Under the pieces are notes generated by a model that did not search any database, was not told the DNA's origin, and saw only the letters and a list, made by a program, of their open reading frames with translations. Shown here piece by piece: positions 45,362 through 56,607 of a stretch of 64,000 nucleotides of DNA; position 1 is the stretch's first letter; every line of letters begins with the position of its first letter. Origin of the DNA: Aotearoamyces nothofagi (Eukaryota > Ascomycota > Leotiomycetes > Leotiales > Tympanidaceae); the NCBI GenBank assembly GCA_015345905.1, contig JADDTR010000019.1, positions 372,001 through 436,000 of the forward strand. The letters run 5' to 3'. Made by a program: the position numbers and the translations under genes.

Positions 45362-47242
45362 CTACATATCCCACATCGACTTCGGTTCACGAAACCAGAT
45401 ATTCGGCGCCTCATAACGGCGAATCTGGCTCTGGTCCTGACCCTCAGGCCTCCTCGTGCTGGCGTCGCCCATGCGCACCTGGAAGTCGTTGGCGATACGG
45501 CGTGCTCTGCGCCTATAGCGCGTCGACAGGGCTTCGTTCATGTTATCAGTATTCATGGATCCGTCCTCGTACATCAGCCAGCCCTTGATAATGTGCTTTT
45601 TCCACCCTTTGCCGTGGTCCGTCTCGCTGTCGAGGTACTCCGTCACCTTGCACCCGAGACATTGCATGCTGGTGGTATCGCCGAAGTTAAACTCGGCCTG
45701 ATCGAAGAAGATTCCGAGCTGGGGCGCGCGGCATTGGCGGCATTCGTGCATCTCTAGACACCACCAGGATTTATCCCTGGAGAGGAAGCTACTGCGGCCT
45801 TTGGAGTAGGGGAAGGCGATCTGGATCACTTTCTTCCTGTCATCAGTCTCGTTCTGGATCGAGTATAAGGTATCTTCGATGCGCCAGCACGGGCTTTGGT
45901 CGAGCCATAGGCGGAAAGCGGCATCTTTGCAGAGTAGGTCAACGCCTTGCGCCTTGGCTTGAGGCAGGATCTTGGTCAGGAGCTGCCAGATAGCTATACG
46001 TGTGTCGAGGCCAGAATTGTTCCAAGTCACGCCGTAAGCATTCTGGAACGTGATTGTTTTATCGGTAGGATCGGGCCCGATATGGTAACGAGGGTAGAAG
46101 TCAAGTCCGATGTTCTCGGTCTTACCAGTGCCCCGGTCTGTACGGATGATCTCTAATAGCTTCATGGTGTGGCCAACGTGGATTAGCTCGCAGCGATAAA
46201 TGCCGAGGGTTGTAAGTTTCCGCATGGTGGGGATGACCAAGGCAAGAACGTCAACCTGTGTTGCGTTAGCTTCATGTTTTGTACACGTAGACCTCCTGTA
46301 ATGACTTACTGTAAGAAGTGGGATCCTATGGAGGTGAAGAATACGAAACCGATCCGCAAAGTTACGGAATGCAAGGGCTTTGCAAAGTCAGTAAGAATGT
46401 CTTATTCATGGATATTGGATAACTTACTCATTCGATGAATCCCATCTATCTGTTCTACGTAGTTGCCTTCAGGGGTTGCACGGTTTCTAAAGGGAGAGAC
46501 AACGACGACCTTTCCGAGAGAAGGCTTGAAAGAAAGCTTTTTCAGGGGCACATCGCAAAGATTGAAATCGGACCTAGTAATGTCCCAATGATCGATGTAT
46601 TGGCCAACGAGATTATAAGCCGCTTGGCAGGTTGCGGCAAGCTTGCTCGCGCAACTGTGGTACTCAAATAGAATTGATAGGACCGGGTGGTCCATACCCT
46701 GGTAAGTTCTCACCAGAGGGGAAGTCTATTATATTGTCAGTAGGGGTTTATTAATCGCGTGAACTCTTACTTACTTGTGTCGCGGCGGGGAGAGTAAAGT
46801 ACTTTCCTTTGGGCTTGTACTCGTTCAACTGATAGGGTGCCTATGTCATGCATCCATTATGTTAGTGATGTTTCACAATAGTCAATCTATGTATGTCCGA
46901 AGTCGTAGAAAGACTCACCATGCTAAAAAGCTTAGTAGGAACACCAGTCCATGGCCATCCCCGGTTATTCTCCTCAATTCGGTCTTTAAGCTTTGTCGCC
47001 TCCCAGTCAATAATTACCTCAGACTCGTCCCATTCCGGTTCAACTAGGACTTTCGTATTGCCATCATTTGTATCAGCCTTGTTGGCTGCTGGAGTGCTCT
47101 GGTAAGGGGCGACGGCTGTATTGTTGGTAGAATTCTGCATAGCAGCTTGCTTTACTGCAGCAGCAGTATTCTTCTTTCTTTCACGCTTCTTAGCGTTCTT
47201 CTCCTTGATACGTGACGCTTCCTCGGCGGTTGGTGGAGCCAT
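45362..47242 (-). CDS. Orphan F-box-like protein with C-terminal cysteine cluster
   Basis: Exons 47242..46919, 46840..46775, 46725..46428, 46377..46310, 46255..45362; 1650 nt, 549 aa. The N-terminus is basic/coiled (EEASRIKEKNAKKRERKKN). A central region, YQGMDHPVLSILFEYHSCASKLAATCQAAYNLVGQYI then HWDITRSDF, and ILHLHRIPLLTVDVLALVIPTMRKLTTLGIYRCELIHVGHTMKLLEII, resembles fungal F-box-associated leucine-rich sequences without a clear F-box start. The C-terminal part has WWCLEMHECRQCRAP and, 26 residues on, CLGCKVTEYLD: a spaced set of Cys pairs that could bind zinc. All four introns keep frame. I do not recognise an assigned family; a lineage-specific multigene family is likely. Confidence 0.72.
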
Positions 47243-49257
47243 CTTTGTTTTGAGATGATGCTGAGAATCGTCAGTGGTCAGTCGTGATAGTGATACTGAT
47301 TATGAACCGTAACGAAAATGCAAATGATAGGAATACTTGGTATGAAGCTCAAGCAGAATTCGAGGATGAACGCAAAATATGAGGGGAGTGAGTAAAGAGT
47401 TCTTTTGTATTAAAGAAGAGAATCTTGGATGAGAAAGAATTTATAACTTTGGTGAATGGCAAGAGTTCGGCGCTAGGGTCTGGGCCTGCAACCTAATGTA
47501 GGCGACGACAGGTGGCCAGACTTGCCGTTGAGCTTAATGTGAAAATAGCTCAAAGCCTTCATGCCGTCTTTCGTCAATGGTGGCGTACGTGCAAGGTAGT
47601 GGAGATTCTAGTGACAAAGGGGAGGAACCTATGATGGCAATGAAATGCGATGGAAGAGACGAGAGGAGAGGCATAATCAAGCAACATGTAGGAACATCCA
47701 TTAACACATACCAATGGGATAGACTTCAAAAGAAGAAGTCTAATTCTGATGAAGTAAGTCGTCAGAGTATATTCAAGTCGAAACAGCTGTCGTTGTTGTA
47801 ATGTGAGTCAAGTTCGAGACGATAGATCGAGAGGGAGAAGAGAAGTAAGTGTGGAAGATAGACAGAGAGGAATTTTTATAGCAACAGAAAGCTTCTCTTA
47901 AATGCGGCTAATTGTTTGTGCCTTGAGAGCATGTGAGATGATGTCGTCGTTGACCACAATGGCACTAGTGAATATTGTCTAGGTATTGTTGAGGGATTGT
48001 CGACGAGGTGACAATAGGACCTGGGCAGTTCGGAATTCCCTTGGGCGGTTGGATCACAAGGTAACAATAGCAATGACAGTCCTGGCAGAGTGTGTATGAA
48101 AGAGATGGCGTCGGCAATTGTAGATGCACTCGAGCTGTTTTGAGCCTGATGTGAATTTGGGGAAGGTGCCATGGCAGCCACAAAGACCACCCAATGCCGG
48201 CATTCGACATCCCGCACTCTGCAATACACCATCGATGAAGAAAACGGAAACCAAAGTTACTGTGGCCTTCGCAAGCCAATGCCATATAAGCTCACTGACA
48301 TCTCCCTCTACTCCAGCTTCCCGACGCCGAGGTCACATCGCGTACTTCCTCACTGATGCCGTCCAAGAGCCCTGAGGCCATGTACACAGTTTGAGAGATA
48401 GCTACCCAGAAGACTGCCCGTCTCACTTGACTCTATGATGTCCAAGGCCCTGGATATACGCAATTGAGTCCACCCATCTAATGCCAGACGTCGGGCGTGT
48501 CACGTGATGTGTATATGGGGAGAAGGGGAGGAGGGGCGGCGTGGTGGGGCGCTGGTTGCCAGGCAGGACTGACTTCCTTGGGGCTGCGTACGCCACAGCT
48601 GCCCTGCGAACTCAGCTCGGCTCATCCAGTGCTCGAGAAGCATTTCCGACCGGACTTGTCCAGGCACTGTACTTTGTAGGGGCTATAATGGACGGTCAAC
48701 CGTGCTAAGGTGACTAGCTAGCGAACTTGCTGTACAGTACATGACTGATTGAGTGGACTTGCAAAGTCCAGAGCGAAGCAAGGCATGCCAGGCATGTAAG
48801 GTATGTAAGGTATGTAAGGTATGCAATGTATGTACTCTGTAGGCTGGCAGAACAGTAGGAGCAGCAATACAGATACTGTAGATACGACTAGAAGAGCAGC
48901 GGCTCGAGCAGCGGCCTGCCCTTACCTGCGTACTCGTACTCTGGCCACGCACGTGGGAAAGGGTTTTCAAAGGGCGCACATGCGACTACTGCACTGCAGC
49001 TCACGTGTTTCGGACGAGATTCCGCGACGACGGGGGGCTGCATGTCTTGTCTTGGTCGAGGCCGCAACGAGCGGAGTCGGGGATTGCAGATTGCAGATTG
49101 CAGATTGCAGGCCGTAGTGCGGATGTGCTGATGTGCTGATGGCGCCCTACGAGGGAGAGGGCATGGAGGTTGAGATTATGTTGTGCGGCTAGCGGGCCAC
49201 AGCGACCCATAGTGATCCAGAAGGGACCCGTAGTGCTCCACAGTGGCCAGAGGGCAG

Positions 49258-49345
49258 GGAGGTTAGGGGAGGTTAGGGGAGGTTAGGGGATGTTGAGGGA
49301 AGATTAGGGGATGTTTAGGGAGGATTAGGGAAGATTAGGTATCGG
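49258..49345. repeat. Degenerate TTAGGG-like (telomere-type) tract
   Basis: About nine units of the type GGTTAGGGGA, drifting into GATTAGGG and GTTTAGGG. The G-rich strand is the plus strand. The ascomycete telomere unit is TTAGGG, so this resembles an interstitial telomeric sequence, but chance origin from a GGTTAGGGGA minisatellite is possible. Confidence 0.7.
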
Positions 49346-49576
49346 CAGGTCCCCCAGCGGCCCCCAGCGGCCCCCAGCGGTCCCTATCTGCAGGTCCCTA
49401 CAGGCGCGTCCGGGCACTTACGGCGGGCACTTCCAGACACCTCCAGGCACTACCTTCCCCTAGACACGGTACTACGTGCACCTTAGGCACACATGGTACA
49501 GTGCAGCGCGGCAACCTTACAGTCCAGTACCGTAGTTACAGCCAGCAGCCCCACCGCAGAGCCCGCTCTCGACGCA

Positions 49577-49633
49577 ACAGGACAAGACAGGACAAGACAG
49601 GACAAGACACGCCAAGACACGCCAAGACACGCC
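49577..49633. repeat. 10-bp array ACAGGACAAG / ACACGCCAAG
   Basis: Three units of ACAGGACAAG pass directly into about three units of ACACGCCAAG, a higher-order variant of the same 10-bp period. Confidence 0.9.
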
Positions 49634-50160
49634 CTCCCGGCCTCTTCGCTGCAGCAACCAGAGGGCAGAAAACTTGGGATGCAGAAAAGTCTGAGAAGTG
49701 CCGTGGCAGGCCTAACGCCTTGCGGTCTAGCCCCCGTGGATTGTTCGAGTCGCTTGCGGTGCTTTGTTTGCTTTCCGCTGGGCCCTTTCCTGCCAGAGCT
49801 TACGGTAGACCCGACCGGCCCCAAGAGAACCAAGGTCCCCGTCGCCAGAGAATGTCATGTTTGGGGGAGGCTGCGCGGCCGAGACGCTCCCTTTCTGATC
49901 GTCGTGATGATGTTTGACAATACCTAAATATATGCATCAGCTAGTGGATGGACATACAGTATGTGTGCCATGCCATATGCGGTATGCAGTGTGCTGTATG
50001 CCGTGCGTGCACTGTATGCTGTATAGTACCTTACTTCCTATGCCGTGCTAACGAGCTTGAGCTCCTGTCATGTTACCACACCCTTCGTTCATGCCAGCCT
50101 GCCCGCCACTCGCACTGACTAAGCAATCGCGGTAGGAGGCGGTAGCTCTCTCTGCTGGGG

Positions 50161-50195
50161 TGTATGTACAGTACTGTACAGTACTGTACAGTAGT
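50161..50195. repeat. Palindromic TGTACAGTAC array
   Basis: Tandem GTACAGTACT units, each self-complementary in part; similar words recur elsewhere in the gene-poor islands. Confidence 0.88.
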
Positions 50196-52165
50196 GCTAC
50201 ATACGCTGTATTTTGTAGCGACCTACCTGTGCATGCACCTGCCTCCCTTCCGGCTGACCCTCTGCCCAGGTTTGTACTTGTACATATCCTAGAAGTCCCG
50301 TTCAGAGCCTCATGGCCCCCTCTGCGTCCTCTGGAGGTGGGACGTCCTTCAGCCCATGCCAGCCGTTTCAACCGTTTCAACAGTGTCAGCCTTGCCCTTG
50401 CAGAGAGTACTGCATTGCACTGCATGACATGGCAATCCTGAGGAACATTGGCGAGGGCCCCTTTAGTCTATCTCGTCGTCTGCAAGTCTCAGCTAATTAC
50501 ATGGCGTGATCGTGTTCCAAGAATGTTGGAGCGACGAGTCGGCAGCCAGTCGGGAATCTTATCTGGATTCGTCATATCATATAGCTGGCCCGCGCTCGAG
50601 TAGCTTTTGCGATACGAATGGTTTGCCCAGAAGCCGGAACAGAGGTGGCAGAGAGCAGGTTCTGGTTGGCTGGGCCAGGTCAAAGAGCTTCAATCCTCGG
50701 GATGGACGGAGCGCATATCACTGCGCTCTGCATGTGCTCGAGGTCGACGATGGGTTGATGTCGTGGATGTACAGTCCAGTCCAGCGACAATATGAGGTTA
50801 CGAGGCACGAGATCACCCACGCCGACTAGAGGGGCTGGATGGGCTGGATGGGCTCTTTTTGCTTTGGGGCCGTGGGTGTGGGTGGGTGGTTTGGAGGCCA
50901 GCAGCCAACGAGAGCAGAGTTGCAGCACCTCCCAGCGACAACAGCCTGTTCGAAACGACAAGATCGGCAATTGTAGCATATCACTGGCCCTGTCGCGATG
51001 TCGAGATGCGATGATGTAGTTATGCGCATGACCTACAGGTTCGGCCGACCGTGTGTATGGCGTGGTAAGAAGGCTCCTTTGTGTGCTCGAGGGCCTATGG
51101 GCATGGCGGGAGCTGCTGTCGCTGCCGTCGCTGCCTCGTCGGCTTTTGCGAGAGGCAGCATAATGCTAGCATTAGCATACCTTGATAACTTGGAGAGCCA
51201 TATCCTCACTCACCGCAATGGTGGCGAGCAGAGGCAAGCTCCCAAGCTACCCGTCCCTATATGTATAGTACAGTACAGTACATATGTCAAGCCAGGTAGA
51301 GTAAAGAAGTAGTTAGTTACGAGGTCTACGCCCTGTCAGTTGACGAGGTAGTCCGTCACGCCAGTCACAAGCCGGAAGTCAAAACCACAGATCTCTCAAT
51401 TGCGCTATACTGTTGCGAATGCGAAGCAAGGCTCACTCACCTCACGTTCGAGGAGAATTTATCGAGAACATAACGCCTCTCTTCTAACTTTCCTACCTCC
51501 TGCAATGGCTAATCATTACTGCGCCGACGCAAAAAGCTACACGCCACCCGGCCTATCGTTTCCTGTCAATCAGCATCCTTGGATGCGCTTGGGAAAGAAA
51601 ATTGCAGAGATTTTGGCAAAATTTGGTCGAAGCTGCGATATTCATGAGTAATAAATAGTACCAGGACATGGCAGTATGCCGGTTACTGTGGGGCGACGCG
51701 ACGACAGGCTAAAGGAGCAAGAGGTGGGTGAGGACTTGCAACCGCTCGACTCTCCATCGTACCTATCCATAGCACAGGATGTATGTGCAGTATAAACGAT
51801 AGGTAGAGATAGATACTCGAGCACCCTCAGTCCGTCCTGCTTCAGGGCGCGCTGTACTCCGGGAAACGAATCCGTACAGTCGCAGCGCGAACTTCAGGTC
51901 TCCGTCGGATACGAGGGACCAGCAGCCGGTTTCGTATACTCTGTGGGGTTAACGTTGCGACGATGCTGATTAGGTGTGCCAGTGTGCTACGTGCGATGCG
52001 GATTACCGAACCGTAGGAAGGTGGATGGAGGCGCGCATGGGTCCCAGCGATGTACTTTGCTGCTCTGCACACTATCTTGCGAAAGGCATCAATCGTCCTC
52101 GCCTGGATCCTGCGATGATGTCCTGTACCGTAGGGTAGTACATCCAGTATCCAGTACAGTACAGT

Positions 52166-52205
52166 CCTGTCCTGTCCTGTCCTGTCCTGTCCTGTCCTGT
52201 CCTGT
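52166..52205. repeat. CCTGT pentanucleotide array, 8 copies
   Basis: Eight perfect CCTGT units directly after a CAGTACAGTACAGT stretch. Confidence 0.95.
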
Positions 52206-52450
52206 ATGAAAACTGGCTGGCTGGCGGTGTCTGATTGCGGCGGGCCTCCTGCTCCGTAGCCACCGCTGCGACGGCCAGGGCCCTCGCACTCCGAAGTCTC
52301 GCACATCCTGCCCTCTGCTGGTGTCTGCTGGTGTCTGCTGGCTGGCACAGGGAGCAATCTCCCAGTGTCCCAGACACGCCGGTGTAGCCAAGGGCGCCGG
52401 CGGACGGAGCCAGCCAGACCGCCACGGCCGGCACGTAGTGCAGTATACGG

Positions 52451-52545
52451 CCAGCAGCACTGGATATCGCCAGCAGCACTGGATATCGCCAGCAGCACTG
52501 GATATCGCCAGCAGCACTGGATATCGCCAGCAGCACTGGATATTA
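52451..52545. repeat. 19-bp minisatellite, 5 copies
   Basis: Five head-to-tail copies of CCAGCAGCACTGGATATCG, the last ending in a variant. Each unit contains the palindromes CCAGCAGCACTGG (imperfect) and GATATC. Copies 1-4 are identical. Confidence 0.95.
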
Positions 52546-52833
52546 TGGCCTCTGCGCACTGGGGCGGCCGGCGAGAAAGAAATGGGAGGAGGGAAAAGAA
52601 AGACACTGGCAGCGGCTGATTGGCTGGCTGGCTGGCCGGTCCGACAGGCCTGTTTGTTCTGTTGACAGGAAGTGCCAAGCGTGTGACAGGGCCCCCCCCA
52701 TTCCGCCCCAGTTTAAGTGGCTGCGCTACCCTGTCGCCGCCTGTGCTAGCCGGCCCTGTAGCGCGTCGCCCGTGGCCGCGCTAGCCTGCAGCTTCCCTTC
52801 CCTTAGTGGCAATCCCCTTGGGGTGCCTGCGTG

Positions 52834-52889
52834 GGTGCCTGCCTGCCTGCCTGTCTGCCTGCCTGTCTGCCTTCCTGCCTGCCTGCCTG
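52834..52889. repeat. TGCC-type tetranucleotide array
   Basis: Alternating TGCC and TGTC units immediately before the pyrimidine-rich 5' region of the PH-domain gene. Confidence 0.92.
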
Positions 52890-53093
52890 AGCGCCCAGCA
52901 AATAATAATAACATCCTGCATTCCTCCAGCTCTCTTCTGCCTTCTCCCTTCTTCCTTCCTCTTCATCCTCTATCCCAATTCCTCTGTTTGCCACCGAGTA
53001 CATAGGACTCCCACCCCATCCGCACATTACTCTTCGCCTGTGGAGAATCATCCCTCTTGCTCAATACCACTATCATATCAACACATAGCAAAT

Positions 53094-54916
53094 ATGTCTG
53101 ACGCTCAGAAACCCGTTGAGGAGCAGGTCGCCGCACCGGTCGAGGCCACTCCCGCAGCAGAGCCAGTCGCAGAGTCAGCTCCTGTCGGCGTCGAGCCAAC
53201 ACATGCTACAGAGACTCCAGCTGTCGCAGAGCCAGTCGCCGATGCCCCTGCCGAGGAGGCAAAGGTCGAGGCCAAGAAGGAATTCGCCGGTGAAGGTGTT
53301 CTCGGTTACAAGGGCCCGGGTGGCTTCATCAAGTAAGTAAAACTTACTCATCGAGGAATACTGCGGGGGGAAAACAGTATCACGGTTTGATTGATGTTGA
53401 ATCGGAAGCTAATGATGGTTACTTTATAGGAAGCTCGCCGGTTTCCAAAAGAAGTTTTTCTGGTTCGGCTCTGATGCCGTTGAGCCCAAGCAACTCGCCA
53501 GCTACCTTAGAGGGGAGAAGCCAGAGGTTGGCAACCACAACGCCGCATGGTCATCTCAGACTGGCAATGGTCTCCTTTACTTCAGCAAGCACGCCAGCGA
53601 GAAGTCTACACCAGCTGGCATCATCAACTTGGTAAGTCTAAACGACTCGTATTGCATGCATTGCGAACCATAATCGTCTACAAGTTTAATTACATGCAGA
53701 GTAATGGATGGTTATGCATAGATTGCGAGCTCGCTGTTTGCATTATTTCGCTGTACTTGTACTAACGTATCCGATTCTACAGGCAGATATCTCTGACATC
53801 ACCGAGGAGGGCACCGTTGATTTCTTCTTCCACGCGCACGGCCAGAAGCACGTTTTCCAGGCCACAAGCCTTACAGAGCGTGACAGCTGGGTTGCTGCCA
53901 TCAAGGCCAAGTCCGCCGAGGCTAAGGAGAGCTCCGAGACCATTACCAGCAGCGAAGGTTACAAGAAGGAACACGCCGCTTTGAGCAAGCCAGTCATTGC
54001 CGTTATTGCTCCAGTCAAGGCTGTCGAGGCTAAGAAGGAAGAGAAGGCCGAGGCCAAGGAGGACAAGAAGGAAGAGAAGGCTGCCGCCAAGGAAGACAAG
54101 GTGGAGGCCAAGGATGCTACCAAGTCTCGCAAGAGCAGATCCGCCAGCCGCAAGCGCAATTCTATCTTCGGAACCTTTGGTTTGGGAAAGAAGGAGGAGG
54201 CTAAGGAGGAGAAGAAGGTCGACAAGACTGACGCTGAGGAGGCCACCCCTGCCGCTGCAAGCTCTTCTGAGGAGGCCCCACTTGATGGGCCTGCTGTTGC
54301 AGCAGCTGTTGTTGCAGAGCCAGTTACTGGCGAATCCACCGCCGAGGCTACCACTCCTACTGAGGCTACCAGACCAGTTGCCAGCAAGCGCAACTCATCT
54401 ATCTTCGGCACCCTTTCTTCCAGATTCACCCAGAAGAAGTCCAGCGAGGCTGCTCCCGCTGCTCCCGCCAAGGAGGAGGCTGCTACCAGCACAGAGGCAC
54501 CTGTCATTCCAGCTCCAGAGGCGTCTGAGCCGCTTGCCGCCAGCGTAGCATCCCCAGCCACCGTCCCAACCGAGACGACCGAGGCCGCCCCAGCAGCCGA
54601 GGAGGCCACAGCTGAGACTACCCCAGAGACTAAGGCAGACCGTCGCAAGTCTTCCCTACCATGGGGTCTTGGCAACAAGAAGGAAAAGAATGGCGAGACC
54701 GAGGGTGAGAAGACTCTAGGTCCATTCGCCAAGCTCCGCCAGACCGTTAAGTCAAAGACGTCTCCTAAGGCGGCCGAGAAGCATGTCAGTGAGAAGGCTT
54801 CCGAGCCTGAGGCTGCCACGGAGACCCCAGCTGCTGAGCCCACTACCGAAGAGCCAGTCGTTTCCGCACCTGAACACATTACCCAGACCACTCCTCAAGT
54901 TTCCGCCACGGCATAA
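53094..54916 (+). CDS. PH-domain protein, Meu6-like, with Ala/Glu-rich tail
   Basis: Exons 53094..53332, 53430..53631, 53783..54916; 1575 nt, 524 aa. Residues 1-65 are Ala/Pro/Glu-rich. The PH domain follows: EGVLGYKGPGGFIKKLAGFQKKFFWFGSDAVEP, GNGLLYFSKHASEKSTPAGIINLADISDI and FFFHAHGQKHVFQATSLTERDSWVAAIKAKSAEA with the C-terminal helix Trp; both introns fall inside this domain. The tail is low-complexity A/E/K/T with three spaced basic-serine motifs, RKRNSIFGTFG, SKRNSSIFGTLSS and RRKSSLPWGLG, which look like phosphorylation or binding repeats. Fungal relatives are named after S. pombe Meu6. Such PH domains suggest phosphoinositide or membrane contact, perhaps cortical; function is inference. 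Codon bias (GCC, AAG) and the pyrimidine-rich leader suggest strong expression. Confidence 0.85.
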
Positions 54917-56607
54917 AAAGTGAATAAGAGTTACGAGGGAAAGAACATTGTTGTCTGGATCGCATCTCATTACAATACCCGAAGATTGATACCACTATGA
55001 TTTTGCATCTTGTTTGTTTTGTTATTTGCATTTTCTGCTTGTGTTGATACCCCTATACCCAGACTGTTTCTTCTGCAATCTGCCACTAGGGCACACCACT
55101 CATAATAGTTAATAAAATCTGTTGTTGTTTGAAGATTAGCTTTGAAGTCTTTTGCAATGTGAATAACTAAAATATTTGAGAACCGACCACCAACATGATA
55201 GGCTTGTGATGGTATGTGAACGCATTGAATTATCGGAAGAATAGCGTCTTCGGCGTCACATGTCATGTGTCACAAGTATCAAATGCAGCTACCACTACAT
55301 TCTTATATTCGCAACCCAACACCTCTTGCACCATACTACCGCTCAACTCTAATCTGCCCTCGACCCTCGACTACTTCGCAGCCGGTCGTCTCATCACACT
55401 TTTTCTGCCGCAGGCGGCCGCCCTACAGTAACAGCCCGACACGATAAGACATCTAGATTAGAGAGAGAGAGAAATAGCGCCTGCGGGATATACGTCACGG
55501 GGGGGACCCGAAAAGCAAATAAAGGTTCACGGCAGGCACGGCAACGGCAAGCCCGGCCGGCGGTTTTCTAGATCCCGCGGTGGCGTGGTTCTTTCTTTTT
55601 TTCTTCTCTGGTGATGCGGGCTGATGGGGGTTCTGGTGTGATGGCGGGGTCTGGGAGGGGGGATTGCGGATTGGGAGATGATTTGATTTGGGGGGGGGTT
55701 CTTGGGACAGAGGGAGAGAGGGAGAGAGATGGGGCTGTGGAGGTGTGGTGGTGTTGGCTAGGCGGACGATCGATGGATGGTGTATCTGCGGTACGGTAGA
55801 GTAGGGAAGGGAAGGAAGGAGGCTGCGACAAGGTCTTGAGTGGGTAGGTACGCAGCCAACGGACGGAGCCAGATAGGTTGAAGTCAAGAAAAAGGGGGTG
55901 CTATACCGCCAAGACGGCCAAAGACTCCAGAGCACGAGATGAGCTAGTCGATAGACGTGAAACGACGTAGCCTAGAAATAAATAAATAGTACGAGGATAC
56001 GATCCGGTCCCTCCCCCCCTTTTTTCTCTTTTCTCCCATCTGGCTATTACTTTTGTCGAGGTATTCTTCTCGTCCGAGATGTTCTTTTCTCGTTGCGAGG
56101 ATAGGATAGGGAGTGGGAAATGTGCGGCACAGCCCTGCTCTTGTGGGTATTGGAATGTGCTGCTAACAGGTGCAATGCGACCTGCTCTGTATCCGTGTTA
56201 GTGTTTTGTGTAGGATGGGGTGCTGAGGAGATAAGAGTTGGGACAGGGGGGGAGTGGGAGGGGGTCGGGTTTGGTGGAGAGAGGTTGGATGGCATTGTTA
56301 TCTACCTGTGATGGGTATGTCAGGATGCTATTGGGATATATCTTATAAAGTACGATGGACGATATGTATGAAAAGCTGGCTTCATAACACTTAATCGGCA
56401 GTCTCATCTCCTAACTAAAGATTGGGATTGTACTTTGATATACACTATAGATATAAATTTCATAATGCTTGCATTCATGCCATCAATGCCATCAATGTCT
56501 ACTACAGCAAACTAAGTCGTCTATTTCATACCACACTATCTTAAACTCCTAGAATGCATATACTAGCATGTTTCTAGCGCTCTTCAAGCTTCGACTAAAA
56601 AAATATC
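54917..56607. other. Tail-to-tail intergenic region, partly GC-rich
   Basis: 1.7 kb without a recognisable gene. The first half should hold the 3' UTR of the PH gene. 55490-55750 has G-runs (including a run of 9 G) and GGGAGAGA words; 55980-56030 has poly-C/T. Frames on the minus strand at 55495-55935 are proline/serine shadows of these. Near 56460-56500 the 3' end of CSN7 begins in AT-rich sequence. Confidence 0.55.

Larger units (their letters stand above)
47243..53093. other. 5.8-kb gene desert rich in minisatellites
   Basis: No recognisable protein gene, RNA gene or transposon. The first ~1 kb (47243-48300) is of ordinary composition and should include the promoter of the orphan gene. 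From about 48480 the DNA is GC-richer and carries many short tandem arrays (listed separately) plus smaller ones: GTATGTAAG near 48798-48826, GATTGCAGATTGCA near 49083-49110, CCCCCAGCGG x3 near 49351-49380. The final ~180 nt before 53094 is pyrimidine-rich and looks like the 5' UTR/promoter of the PH-domain gene. Frames of up to 278 codons occur but are repeat-driven. Confidence 0.6.

Noticed and set aside
49493-49927. 144-codon plus-strand frame in the desert
   Set aside because: Contains TRQDKTRQDT-type translation of the 10-bp array; no family resemblance.
48798-52545. CRISPR-like array
   Set aside because: The repeats are direct tandem arrays without unique spacers, in a eukaryotic genome.
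51842-52678. 278-codon minus-strand frame in the gene desert
   Set aside because: Runs through the 19-bp and CCTGT arrays (AISSAAGDIQCCW repeats; DRTGQDRTGQ), lacks any domain, and is a repeat artefact.
53959-54891. 310-codon open frame antisense to the PH-domain gene
   Set aside because: It mirrors the GCC/AAG-rich sense codons, giving a Ser/Ala/Val low-complexity shadow. The sense strand has the PH domain and consistent splicing.
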